Shown: positions 7,123-15,425, counted from the first letter of the stretch. The stretch: DNA of 18,579 bases from Victivallales bacterium (GCA_017538465.1 JAFYIW010000102.1:1-18579), one strand, 5' to 3'. A program made the numbers and translations. Notes: generated by a model not told the origin, from the sequence alone.

Positions 7123-9347
7123 AATCCACCACCCCTCCATCGCTTTTCGAGCACGCTCGGCAGGAGCGCCTCCGCAAGGAGTCGCCGCTGGCCGCCCGAA
7201 TGCGTCCGCGCACGCTGGAGGAGTATATTGGCCAGAAGCATATCCTGGCGCCCGGACGGCTCCTGCGACGAGCCATCCAGGCCGACCAGCTCGCCTCGCT
7301 GATTTTCTATGGCCCGCCCGGCACCGGCAAGACCACGCTGGCCAGCGTGATCGCGAACACCACCAAGTCCGCCTTCGTCACGCTCAACGCGGTGATGGCG
7401 GGCATCGCGGACCTCAAGGCCGTCACCGCCGAGGCGCAGCGACGACTCGGCGAATACGGCCAGCGCACGATTCTCTTCATCGACGAGGTCCACCGCTGGA
7501 ACAAGGCCCAGCAGGACGCGCTGCTGCCCTGGGTCGAGAACGGCACGGTCATCCTGATCGGCGCCACTACGGAAAATCCGTATTTCACGGTGAACCGTGC
7601 GCTGGTCTCCCGCAGCCGCGTCTTCCAGCTCAAGCCATTGGGCGACGATGACATCCGCCAGGTCATCCGCCAGGCCGTCGAGGATCCGGTCCGGGGCTTC
7701 GGAAACCTCAAAATCACTTTGGATGACGCCGCGCTCGCGCACCTGGCCAATGTCGCCAACGGCGACGCGCGCGCGGCGCTCAACGCCCTGGAGCTGGCCG
7801 TCGAGACCACGGAGCCGGACGCAGACGGGGTGATCCGCCTCACGCTTGCGGTGGCGGAGGAGTCCATCCAGCACCGGGCGGTGCTCTACGACCGCGAGGG
7901 CGACTGCCACTTCGACACCGTCTCCGCCTTCATCAAGTCCATGCGGGGGTCCGACCCCGACGCGGTCTTCTACTGGCTCTCCAAGATGGTCTATGCCGGA
8001 GAGGACCCGCGCTTCATCTTCCGCAGAATGCTCGTCTTCGCCTCGGAGGATATCGGCATGGCCGACCCCCACGCCGTGCCCTTCGTGACCGCCTGCGCCG
8101 AGGCCTTCGACCGCGTCGGCCTCCCCGAGGGACACTTCCCGCTCGCGCACGCCGCGCTCTACTGCGCGACCGCTCCCAAGTCCAATTCGGTGATGGGATT
8201 CTTTGATGCACTTAAACTGGTGGAGAAGGAGCGCGAGGGCGAAGTCCCCAACCACCTGCGGGACGCCTCGCGGGACAAGGAGGGCTTCGGGCACGGCGTC
8301 GGCTACAAATATCCACACGACTACCGCGAACACTGGGTCGCCCAGCAGTATCTTCCGTCTTCGCTCCAGGGGCGCATTTTCTATGACCCCGGCGACCTCG
8401 GCTACGAGGCGCAATTGGCCTCGCAGATCCGCGAACGCCGCGAACTCCAGCTGGCGGCGTTGCGTGAAAACGAAAGCGTTCTCGCACCACCCGAAATCCT
8501 CAGCTTCTCCCCCGCCGACCGAACCACCGAGCAGTGGCTCGCACGCGCCGTGGACTCCCTCGCCGGAAGCCTTGCGCAAATCCGCACGGAAGTTTTCCGT
8601 GCAAGAAACCTCCAGCGTCACGAACTCGTCCTCGACCTCACCGCCGACACTGGCCTCTTCACCTGGGAGGCCGTGCGGAAGACCCCCGAGGGCGGAGTCT
8701 GGGCGCTCGTGCGTTCCGAACAGGCCGCCCAGGTCCTCCGCGAACAGGCCGCGAATCTCCCGGGACTGCGACAGCCCCAAATCCTCGTCGGCACCCCCGA
8801 GACGCTCCCCACGCTGCTCGCCGACACGCCAGACTTGAAGTTCGATTTCATCATTGGGCGCAATCTCTTGGGACCCTGCGAAGGCCGCGCCGCGCTGCTG
8901 CGGCTGCTCACGGGACTCCTCGCGCCAAACGGAACGCTCGTCCTTGCGGAAAATCTCCCGCGCCACGGACAGCGGCTCTCCCGGCTCGCCGAGACGCCGC
9001 TGCCCCCCGAGATCGCCGCCGCCGAGGAGAAAATCTACGCGAATCCCGACGATCCGCTGGTCAACTGGGACGCCGCAGACCTGTGCCGCCTCCTGCATGA
9101 GGCGGGTCTTGGCGCCGCCGCAAATCCCGCCATGTTGGATTTGCGGCGCTCGCAGGTCCTTCCCGCCATCGTCCTGCAACGCTGGATGGACACCAAAGAC
9201 GCGAACAGCTATGCCTCGCGGCTGCTTGCCGCAGGACTGGAACCAGAATATCTCGCGCAGCTCGCCATCGCCCTGCGGCCGCTGGTGAACCACGCCGTCG
9301 TCTTCAACAGCCGAAGCGTTATCCTTGCGGGTACACATATTGCTTGA
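7119..9347 (+). CDS. rarA: RarA/MgsA-type AAA+ ATPase fused to a methyltransferase-like C-terminal domain
   Basis: Residues 1 to about 425 are a complete RarA (MgsA), an AAA+ ATPase related to clamp loaders and RuvB that acts at stalled replication forks. Walker A is GPPGTGKT at 65-72, Walker B is ILFIDEVH at 118-125, sensor 1 lies in GATTENPYF near 148-156, the arginine finger in SRSR at 164-167, and sensor 2 in GDARAALN at 215-222. The tetramerisation domain follows, with GSDPDAVFYWL and YKYPHDY. Residues about 430-742 are extra: ordinary RarA proteins end near 430-450. This part has a Rossmann-like run (ELVLDLTADTGLFTWEAV at 502-519, then FDFIIGRNLLG at 576-585) resembling a class I SAM methyltransferase with a degenerate glycine motif. 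Similar long forms are annotated in cyanobacteria as RarA/unknown-domain fusions. It is coupled to thrC by the ATGA overlap. Confidence 0.93.
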   Translation: MKSTTPPSLFEHARQERLRKESPLAARMRPRTLEEYIGQKHILAPGRLLRRAIQADQLASLIFYGPPGTGKTTLASVIANTTKSAFVTLNAVMAGIADLKAVTAEAQRRLGEYGQRTILFIDEVHRWNKAQQDALLPWVENGTVILIGATTENPYFTVNRALVSRSRVFQLKPLGDDDIRQVIRQAVEDPVRGFGNLKITLDDAALAHLANVANGDARAALNALELAVETTEPDADGVIRLTLAVAEESIQHRAVLYDREGDCHFDTVSAFIKSMRGSDPDAVFYWLSKMVYAGEDPRFIFRRMLVFASEDIGMADPHAVPFVTACAEAFDRVGLPEGHFPLAHAALYCATAPKSNSVMGFFDALKLVEKEREGEVPNHLRDASRDKEGFGHGVGYKYPHDYREHWVAQQYLPSSLQGRIFYDPGDLGYEAQLASQIRERRELQLAALRENESVLAPPEILSFSPADRTTEQWLARAVDSLAGSLAQIRTEVFRARNLQRHELVLDLTADTGLFTWEAVRKTPEGGVWALVRSEQAAQVLREQAANLPGLRQPQILVGTPETLPTLLADTPDLKFDFIIGRNLLGPCEGRAALLRLLTGLLAPNGTLVLAENLPRHGQRLSRLAETPLPPEIAAAEEKIYANPDDPLVNWDAADLCRLLHEAGLGAAANPAMLDLRRSQVLPAIVLQRWMDTKDANSYASRLLAAGLEPEYLAQLAIALRPLVNHAVVFNSRSVILAGTHIA

Positions 9348-9373
9348 CGCCAATACATTTCTTCAAAGCCCAT

Positions 9374-9403
9374 GAAGGGTGCGCGGGAGCGCGTCCCTCC
9401 CGC
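9374..9403. repeat. Dispersed hairpin repeat, copy 1, between convergent genes
   Basis: This 30-base element lies in the 55-base spacer between the rarA stop and the stop of the large glycosidase-like gene on the other strand. It folds into a 9-bp stem (9376-9384 with 9389-9398) with one bulged T at 9394 and a GGGA loop. It matches the element at 18527-18557 at 25 of 30 aligned positions. From its location it could work as a bidirectional transcription terminator, but neither side has a convincing T-run, so a REP-like repeat is the safer name. Confidence 0.6.
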
Positions 9404-12400
9404 TATTGTTTCAACAGCTGATAGATACGCGTATGGGGTTCGGTGGAGTCGAATTGCAGCACTTCGAGGGGCTGCCCGTCAATCAGCAGGTCATTCGGCC
9501 ACAGCAGTATGGCACGGACGCCGTTTGGCAGATGGATGGTGCGCGGGCCAGGCCGTTTGCTGGTGTGGACGGCCAGGTAGCTGGCGTTCGCGTAGATGGC
9601 ATCGTCGTCCTCGCTGTAGAGGAAGACGCCGGCCTCGCGGGCGATTTCGCGCAGGAAAGCGGGCGGCAGTCCGGCGTAGGCCGAGAAGTAGTTCCTGCCC
9701 TTGCGGACCACGGCGGGGGTGACGCCGTCCGCCTTGCTGGCCAGGACGGCGGTTTCCGCATCCACTTGCGGAGTCACGGCAGGCAGGAAGGAGTAATTGG
9801 GCAAACCAATGTTCTCGCCGGTGGCGGCCAGCTTCATTGCGGCCGTCTCGCGGCGGTTCTCCAGCGTGACGGGAATGCCTGTGAGTTCCGCGATTTTATC
9901 CGGTTCAAAGCCTTCGGCGGTCACAACGCCTGGCGTGTAGAACCACAGCGCGGTCGCCTGCTCGGCGGCCAGCTTCGTCTGGATGGCCTGGCGTTCTTCC
10001 TCCGTAAGGAAGAAGGTGTCCATGAAGACATAGAGCTTGTAGCGCGGCATCGCGGGATTGAGGAAGTCATCCGCCAGATAGGCGTCGAAGGGCGCGCCGA
10101 GGCGTCGCAGCGCGAGGCGCTGCCAGACCATCAGGGACTCCATGATGCCGTCGATGGTGCGGGGGGCATTCGTGGCCAATGGCCGCAGGTATGCCAGGGA
10201 CTGTTCACTGAAGACCACGGCGACCTCGGCCGTGGAACGCAGGTCCTGGGCAGGGGCGACGTCGGCGATTTTCTGGAGCCTGCCCATCGTGTCTCCCGTC
10301 TCGATGTCGTCAAACCAGGAGCGCTGACCGCCGGCGAGGTTGCAGAGCCACAGCCCCGCATTGCTGCAGAGAGACAGCGCGAACTCGCGGGCGATGGCCT
10401 CGTCCGTCTTGTGCGCAGTGGTGACGTCGCTGACGTGGTCCGTCGAGTCCAGGAGATGCGTGCGTAGATCCACCTCGTTGATCCAGAGCTTGTTGTGGAG
10501 GCGCAGCGTGGCGGGCGTGGGATAGTCGAAGGCACCCGGACCGCCCATGTCGCGGAATTGCGCCCAGTAGCTGATGGGACCGGCGACGAAATCCAGGTCG
10601 GGGCACTCGATCACGCGGCGCAGCTTGAGATATCCCACCTGCTCGGCCATGAAAGTGCCGCCCAGGTCCATGATGTGCCCGTAGAGGATTCCCGTAAGCA
10701 GTTTTCCGCCGGAGGCCTCCTTGACGACACGGCAGTATTCCTCGATCTCGTCGTCAACCACCTCCGAAAGCGCCTCGGCGTAGTCCACCACCGCGCGGTC
10801 GCGCGGCAGTTTCCGGAAGACGCCCTCCTCGGCCTCGCCTGCGCGGGCCGCCCGCGAGGGGATCTGCGCGGTCGCCAGCGTGACGTCGGGCTGGCCCCAG
10901 GCCGCTTTCAGCGCCTCGTCCGCGCCATATTTTCGAGTCAGCCAGTCGCGGAAATACTCCTGCATTGGGCGGCTGTAGTCGGTCAGGGTGCCGTCCTTTG
11001 CGGGGTCATCGCCGCCCCAGTAGTGCATCCACTGGCCCTCCTCGCCGTCGCTGGGGAGGAATCCCGCCACGCGGTCGGCGTAGGGGCCCTCCTGGATGTG
11101 CTTCACCAGCGCGACATATATCTTCCGAACCTCGTCGCGCCAGACTTTCGAGGCGAAGCTGGGATGCCTCATGCGCGTGCCATCATCCAGCGTCACCAGT
11201 TCATCGGGATGTTCCCAGTAGAACTCCGGATTCACGGAATCGCGCAGGGTAATGCGCAGGAAGAGATGCGCGGAGGGATTTCCGCGCAGCGCGGTATAGA
11301 TGACGTTGTCCACGAAGCTGAAGTCATAATTGCCGTCGGGTGCGTTGACGAGCCGTCCATAGACGTGGATGAGTTTGATGCCGGCACGGCCGCTCTGGCG
11401 GGCCTCCGGGTAGTTCACTTCGCCGGGATAGAGGATGGAGAGATACGGCATCGTCGGCTCGCCATTCACGAAAAGCGTGGGCTGACCAAAGGGGCCAGGC
11501 GCGACCTGGCTGGCGACTGGTTCTGGACGGTAGTCGTTCACGACCTCGATGTCCCGGTCAAAGGGCATGCCATCCGCAGTCACCTCGCAGCCCGGCACCT
11601 GGAGTGCCAGATGGTAGGTTCCGGGATAGAGGAACTCCTCGAGGTTCCAGACGCACTTCAGCGACGCCTCCACCGCGCCATCCTCAAAGGTGCCAAGGGG
11701 GATGCGGCGGAAATCCACGCCGCCTTTGCTGAGGACTAGCTCGATGGGGCGGAAGCCCTCCATGGGCTTCCCGCAATGCAAATCCAGTTTCCAGGCATAT
11801 TGGCGACCGCAGACCAATTTCTCCGGAAGCGGGTTGTCCGCCAGCGCCACGGGGATCTTGCGGGCCTTCATCGTGTAGGGCACGAAGCCCCAGTCGCCCT
11901 GGGGCGGACGGAAGAGCTCCAGCGCACTCTGCCAGCCAGTCTCCGTGAAACCGGGCTGTTTCCAGGTCTCGTCCGCAGGTTCCTCCAGCGTCCATTTCCA
12001 GCTGGAGTCGGTGACGACCTTGGTCTCCGAGCCATCCGCGAAGCGGCAATCCAATTCCGCCAGCAGCCCCGCCGCGTAGCGGTTCTGGTTGACCTGTGCC
12101 GCGAGCACATTTTTGCCGGGATGCAGCAGTCTTGTGACCTCGCGCAGCGGCGGATTCTTCCAGCCGCCCACTCCGCCGCCCAGGCTCTGCCCATTCAGGA
12201 CAATCACCCCGCCGTCATCCGCGCAACTCTGGAGCCACGCCTCCACGGGCGCATCCGCCAGCTCGAACTCCTTCCGCAGCCAGCAATTGACATGATCGAC
12301 GCGCTCCGCCGTAAACCAGATCCAGCGGGCGTTCCAGTTCTCCTCCACCGCCTTGCGCACATAGAAACGCGCGGTTTTGATTTGCAGAGGCTGCCGGAAA

Positions 12401-13200
12401 TGCAGAAGGATCTTGCGGGTTGCCGGCAACCCCGTGAGGTCCAGAGTCGTGATGGCGCCATTGAACTCCGGCATCACCTCAAAGCTCCAGGTATAATGCT
12501 GCTCAAGGTCATTCCAGACTTCGCCATATACTCGATGATGAATCTGACGCGAAGTCAGGAAAGTCAAGGCGGCGGGATATTTCGGGACCGCCCACGAGAT
12601 TTCCAGCGTCGGCGGCTCCTTTGACTTCCACGCGAATGGTCCATGCTTCCGAACACCCTGCAAATCAATGAACCTGGTCTTGAAATAGCTCACATCCGAC
12701 CAGTCCACGGTGTCTTCCAGGGCAGGCGGCAGCCCAATGGCCTCCAGGAAAACCCCACGGAAAGCCGCCGTGCCGGTCGCCTCGGCGGGCCCCGTGGCCG
12801 GCTGCAGAAGCAACTTCGCCTGCACTGCGCCAGAGGGGCGCTCCGCAGCCGTCACCAGCTTCTCCAGGAGAACCCAGTCGTCACGGAAGGTCGTGCCGTC
12901 CGTGCCAAGATGCCCGACCAGGTTGCCCTGTGCGTCAAACAGCCGAAGATAGACCTTGCTCTCGGTGGTGACGTTCTCGGTGCAACACCAGGCCCCGAAA
13001 TGGAAATCCCCCTCCGGCAAGGGGATGAAGTCGCGGGTGATGGCGTACACGCCACTTGTGGCGGAGTCGTCCGTCACCGTCAAAATCCCCTCTGCAACTG
13101 TCGTCTGCCCCTCCCAGTTTTCCGGGGTTAACGACAGCTGGCTGGCGAAAAGAATTCCAAAGGGAAGAAAGGTCAATAGGAGAATGATGATCTTGCGCAT
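9403..13200 (-). CDS. Large exported GH-A clan/GH42-like glycoside hydrolase with N-terminal sugar-binding domains
   Basis: The 1265-residue product starts with a signal peptide (MRKIIILLLTFLPFGILFAS); an ATG 33 bases earlier would bury it, so 13200 is preferred. A jelly-roll-like region follows. At about 290-400 comes a module like the alpha-L-rhamnosidase N-terminal domain (ARWIWF, then CWLRKEFEL, VIVLNGQSLGGG). The region from about 570 to 970 resembles a GH-A beta/alpha barrel of GH42 type: GFLPSDGEEGQW suggests an acid/base at Glu720 or Glu721, and KLWINEVDLRTHL a nucleophile at Glu909. The stretch TDYSRPMQEYFRDWLTRKYG is typical of GH42-like proteins. From about 985, a Rossmann-like part resembles the beta-galactosidase trimerisation domain. 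Substrate is unknown; galactosides or uronic-acid-containing glycans are guesses. No clear Shine-Dalgarno precedes the start. Confidence 0.72.
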   Translation of the reverse strand: MRKIIILLLTFLPFGILFASQLSLTPENWEGQTTVAEGILTVTDDSATSGVYAITRDFIPLPEGDFHFGAWCCTENVTTESKVYLRLFDAQGNLVGHLGTDGTTFRDDWVLLEKLVTAAERPSGAVQAKLLLQPATGPAEATGTAAFRGVFLEAIGLPPALEDTVDWSDVSYFKTRFIDLQGVRKHGPFAWKSKEPPTLEISWAVPKYPAALTFLTSRQIHHRVYGEVWNDLEQHYTWSFEVMPEFNGAITTLDLTGLPATRKILLHFRQPLQIKTARFYVRKAVEENWNARWIWFTAERVDHVNCWLRKEFELADAPVEAWLQSCADDGGVIVLNGQSLGGGVGGWKNPPLREVTRLLHPGKNVLAAQVNQNRYAAGLLAELDCRFADGSETKVVTDSSWKWTLEEPADETWKQPGFTETGWQSALELFRPPQGDWGFVPYTMKARKIPVALADNPLPEKLVCGRQYAWKLDLHCGKPMEGFRPIELVLSKGGVDFRRIPLGTFEDGAVEASLKCVWNLEEFLYPGTYHLALQVPGCEVTADGMPFDRDIEVVNDYRPEPVASQVAPGPFGQPTLFVNGEPTMPYLSILYPGEVNYPEARQSGRAGIKLIHVYGRLVNAPDGNYDFSFVDNVIYTALRGNPSAHLFLRITLRDSVNPEFYWEHPDELVTLDDGTRMRHPSFASKVWRDEVRKIYVALVKHIQEGPYADRVAGFLPSDGEEGQWMHYWGGDDPAKDGTLTDYSRPMQEYFRDWLTRKYGADEALKAAWGQPDVTLATAQIPSRAARAGEAEEGVFRKLPRDRAVVDYAEALSEVVDDEIEEYCRVVKEASGGKLLTGILYGHIMDLGGTFMAEQVGYLKLRRVIECPDLDFVAGPISYWAQFRDMGGPGAFDYPTPATLRLHNKLWINEVDLRTHLLDSTDHVSDVTTAHKTDEAIAREFALSLCSNAGLWLCNLAGGQRSWFDDIETGDTMGRLQKIADVAPAQDLRSTAEVAVVFSEQSLAYLRPLATNAPRTIDGIMESLMVWQRLALRRLGAPFDAYLADDFLNPAMPRYKLYVFMDTFFLTEEERQAIQTKLAAEQATALWFYTPGVVTAEGFEPDKIAELTGIPVTLENRRETAAMKLAATGENIGLPNYSFLPAVTPQVDAETAVLASKADGVTPAVVRKGRNYFSAYAGLPPAFLREIAREAGVFLYSEDDDAIYANASYLAVHTSKRPGPRTIHLPNGVRAILLWPNDLLIDGQPLEVLQFDSTEPHTRIYQLLKQ

Positions 13201-13403
13201 AGGAAGAAAGTAAAAACCAAACCAAAAAACCAAGGGAATTGTACCGTCAACTTGCCATCATGAATTTCCAACAGCAGTCATGACCAATGGGGGGCTTTTC
13301 CCACGAAACACATGAAACACGCGGAAAAATCCGCAGCCTGTCCCGCTGTGCGGTCCGCCAGGCCATCCGGGAGCGCGCCGTCTGGAAAGCTTCCCTTTCC
13401 GCA
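13201..13403 (-). promoter_or_regulatory. Upstream region of the large glycosidase-like gene, with palindromes
   Basis: These 203 bases hold the likely promoter of the glycosidase-like gene and the 3' flank of the lolA-like gene. On the minus strand TACAAT at about 13240-13245 could be a -10 box, but no good -35 lies at 16-18 bases. Two TCATGA palindromes, at 13258-13263 and 13278-13283 (the second inside GTCATGAC), are exactly 20 bases apart, about two helical turns. Just after the lolA stop, GGAAAG and CTTTCC (13384-13400) form a 6-bp hairpin, and GCGGA-AAAA-TCCGC (13321-13334) forms another; neither has a T-run. A short direct repeat of GAAACAC occurs at about 13304-13320. Confidence 0.35.
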
Positions 13404-14018
13404 TCACCACTGCCAGGTTTCGACCGGGACGGGCTGGTTCAGGGTCGTGTTCTGAAAGCGGATGGTGAGAATGTCTCCGGATTTCTCCTCCAGCCGGATC
13501 TGGGTGACGCGGGCATAGTCCTCCGAGAACTCCAGCTCAATGGCTTGCACGAGGCCGCCCAGCATTCCGCCCGCGGGGGTCAGCCGTACCCGGAATTCAT
13601 CCAGCACCAGCACTTCCGCTTCCCTCCGCAAGGCCGCCAGGTCCCCGGAAAGCCACTGCGCCAGCTGTTCCTGCAGAAGCCGCAGCCATGGAACTCTGGC
13701 CTCCTTGATGGAAAGGACCTTGCCCGTCTCGCCATCCCACTGCGCCAATTCGCCGTCCTGCATCCGAAAGGCGCAGGGCAGGGGCTTTTCCACCCGCCAC
13801 ATCAGCCGCTTGGCGGTCGCCTCGTATGCGAGGTGTCCGGTGAATTCCAGCTTCATTTCCAGCGCGGGGATTTCGCGTGTCTGCACAAAGTCGCTCTGGA
13901 TGGTCTGCACCGCGACCAGCCGTCCCTCCAGGCGTTTTTGGAATTCCTCCGGTGTGGGCGTCGCGGCCCGGCAGAGGGCCACGGAGAACATCAATGCTAT
14001 GGCTGGCAGGAACTTCAT
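13404..14018 (-). CDS. LolA-like outer-membrane lipoprotein carrier family protein
   Basis: The 204-residue product has a signal peptide (MKFLPAIALMFSVALCRA, cleavage near residue 19). The family pattern follows: an amphipathic helix, then VQTIQSDFVQTREIPAL near 37-53, matching the LolA-type Q-x-F-x-Q start of the beta half-barrel. LAYEATAKRLMWRVEKPLP (63-81) and MQDGELAQWD follow as the next strands. LolA carries lipoproteins or other lipids across the periplasm. This divergent branch is known from aryl polyene and similar clusters, where it probably handles the cluster product rather than lipoproteins in general. Cys16 is not in a proper lipobox, so it is probably soluble. Its ATG overlaps the ligase stop by 4 bases (ATGA), implying translational coupling. 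It is probably not the housekeeping LolA. Confidence 0.82.
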   Translation of the reverse strand: MKFLPAIALMFSVALCRAATPTPEEFQKRLEGRLVAVQTIQSDFVQTREIPALEMKLEFTGHLAYEATAKRLMWRVEKPLPCAFRMQDGELAQWDGETGKVLSIKEARVPWLRLLQEQLAQWLSGDLAALRREAEVLVLDEFRVRLTPAGGMLGGLVQAIELEFSEDYARVTQIRLEEKSGDILTIRFQNTTLNQPVPVETWQW

Positions 14019-15313
14019 GGCTGCTTGCGGTTTCGCAGGTCAAAGAAGCGCGTCGGCTTGCGGGAGCGTCCGTAAACATGCAGACGGGCCTCCTCCAGGG
14101 AGACCAGCCTGACACGGGGTTTCACGCGGGCTCGGGTGGCGATGCGTTCTTGCAGGGCCTTCTCGGTCAGCTCCGGATGCGCGGGGTCCCGGGCGACGCA
14201 TACGGTCACTTCGTCCGAGAGTTCCGCGCCGGTGATTTCCAGGTAGTATTCCTCCACGCCGGGAAGGTCGTCCAGCGTGGCGGTGAAGGTCGCGGGGTAG
14301 ATGCTGGTGCCATGTACCTTCAGGAGTTGTGCCTTGCGTCCGACGATGGGCCCCAGGCGCGGCGTGTTGCGTCCGCACGCGCAGTCGTCCGGAATGAGGA
14401 AGCCCATGTCTCCTGTGCGGAAGCGCAGGAGCGGCAGTCCCTCGACCTGCAGCGGCGTCAGCACGATTTCGCCGATTTCGCCATTGGGCAGGCGGTTTCC
14501 GTTCTGGTCGAGGATTTCAGGGATCACCAAGTCGGCGGCGGCATGGCCGCCGGCGCATTCGGCGCATTCGGCGAAGCTGCTCTGCGTCTCGCTTGCCGCG
14601 TATGTGGAATGGGCGGCGCCCGGCCAGTAGCTGTTGAGCTGTTCGCCCAATTCGGTGAGGGTGAGGTCGCTTCGCCGCAACGGCTCGCCGATGCACATTG
14701 CCGTGCGGACGGAACGGCAATCCAGATGGTTGCTCTCCAGATAGCGCACCAGCCGGGCCAGGAAGGAGGGCACGCCGACAATGCCTTCGGGCTTCAGCCG
14801 CATCAGAATCTCCGCATGGCTCTCGACGGTGTTCAGGCCATTGCGGATGCCGGTCGCCCCCATCGCCATCACGCCGCTGAAGTAAGCCAGCCCGGCGATG
14901 AAGCAGCGGTCCATGGTGCAGGTGAGGAGCACGCGGTCGCCGGGCTTCATGCCGGCGGAGAGGAACCCCGTGGCGTCCGAGTAGGCCAGTCGCGCCAGGT
15001 CGCGTTTGGTGTAGGCAATCTGACAGGGCATGCCAGTGGTTCCGCTGGTGAAGCCCAGGTCTGCGATTTGCTCGCGGGGCACCGCGATGAACTGCTGTCC
15101 GAAATTCGTGAAATCGCTCTTGTCCGTGATGGGGAAATCCTGCAGCTCCTCCAACGAATACTCGCGGTCGGGGAATTTCGCCAGCGCCTCTCGGTAATAG
15201 GGGGAGTCATTCCGCAGATGCCGCAGATGCGCGTTGAACAGCGCGGTCTGGCGGCGATGGATTTCCGCCTTCGGCAGAAACCCCAAATCTTGGCGACAGT
15301 CAAATTCCTGCAT
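14015..15313 (-). CDS. PaaK-type AMP-forming acyl/aryl-CoA ligase
   Basis: The 432-residue product belongs to the phenylacetate-CoA ligase/coenzyme F390 synthetase-like branch of the adenylating enzymes, which activate a carboxylic acid with ATP. The phosphate-binding loop is FTSGTTGMPCQIAYT at 88-102, the A5-like motif YAASETQ at 238-244, the A7-like RTGDMG at 299-304, and GRKAQLLKVHG at 325-335. Cys250, Cys253, His257, Cys311 and Cys313 fit the zinc site seen in some PaaK-like enzymes. The C-terminus (YGRSRKPTRFFDLRN) supplies a candidate A10 lysine, Lys419. The length is normal for the family. It is coupled to the LolA-like gene and lies near a probable MMPL exporter, which suggests activation of an aryl or acyl starter for a polyketide-like product. 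No Shine-Dalgarno is evident before the ATG at 15313. Confidence 0.85.
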   Translation of the reverse strand: MQEFDCRQDLGFLPKAEIHRRQTALFNAHLRHLRNDSPYYREALAKFPDREYSLEELQDFPITDKSDFTNFGQQFIAVPREQIADLGFTSGTTGMPCQIAYTKRDLARLAYSDATGFLSAGMKPGDRVLLTCTMDRCFIAGLAYFSGVMAMGATGIRNGLNTVESHAEILMRLKPEGIVGVPSFLARLVRYLESNHLDCRSVRTAMCIGEPLRRSDLTLTELGEQLNSYWPGAAHSTYAASETQSSFAECAECAGGHAAADLVIPEILDQNGNRLPNGEIGEIVLTPLQVEGLPLLRFRTGDMGFLIPDDCACGRNTPRLGPIVGRKAQLLKVHGTSIYPATFTATLDDLPGVEEYYLEITGAELSDEVTVCVARDPAHPELTEKALQERIATRARVKPRVRLVSLEEARLHVYGRSRKPTRFFDLRNRKQP

Positions 15314-15340
15314 GGGATGGCATGGTTTTCCGGGGGACTC

Positions 15341-15420
15341 GCTCGCTTGTCCGCGAGCAAGAACCAGGGAAAGAGCGCTGTGGCGGGCATTGGTTCTCTG
15401 CCGCGGGTGGCAGAGCCACC
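15341..15420. repeat. Cluster of inverted repeats between ligase and rhamnosidase genes
   Basis: The 112-base spacer contains two unrelated hairpins. The first is GCTCGC (15341-15346), a TTGTCC loop, then GCGAGC (15353-15358). The second is CTCTGCC (15396-15402), a GCGGGT loop, then GGCAGAG (15409-15415), extended by GGT (15392-15394) pairing with ACC (15418-15420) across a small internal loop. An AGAACCA/TGGTTCT pair (15360-15366 and 15391-15397) overlaps the second. The rhamnosidase gene ends 5 bases away, so the second hairpin could end its transcript, but no T-run follows on the minus strand. They look like REP-type intergenic repeats. Confidence 0.5.
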
Positions 15421-15425
15421 ATTAT

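Noticed and set aside
7089..9353. A 754-codon open frame on the minus strand opposite rarA
   Set aside because: The plus-strand frame carries complete AAA+ motifs; the antisense product has no known motif and overlaps almost the same interval.
9376..9398. A classical rho-independent terminator between rarA and the convergent gene
   Set aside because: The hairpin is real but no run of T follows on either strand, and a second copy sits inside a coding frame, so a dispersed repeat explains it better.
10495..11739. A 414-codon open frame on the plus strand inside the large glycosidase gene
   Set aside because: It is antisense to the candidate catalytic region and has no domain; it reflects composition.
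13201..13233. An earlier ATG for the large glycosidase gene
   Set aside because: It would put an aromatic-rich 11-residue stretch before a clear signal peptide (Met-Arg-Lys followed by a hydrophobic core) and has no ribosome-binding site.
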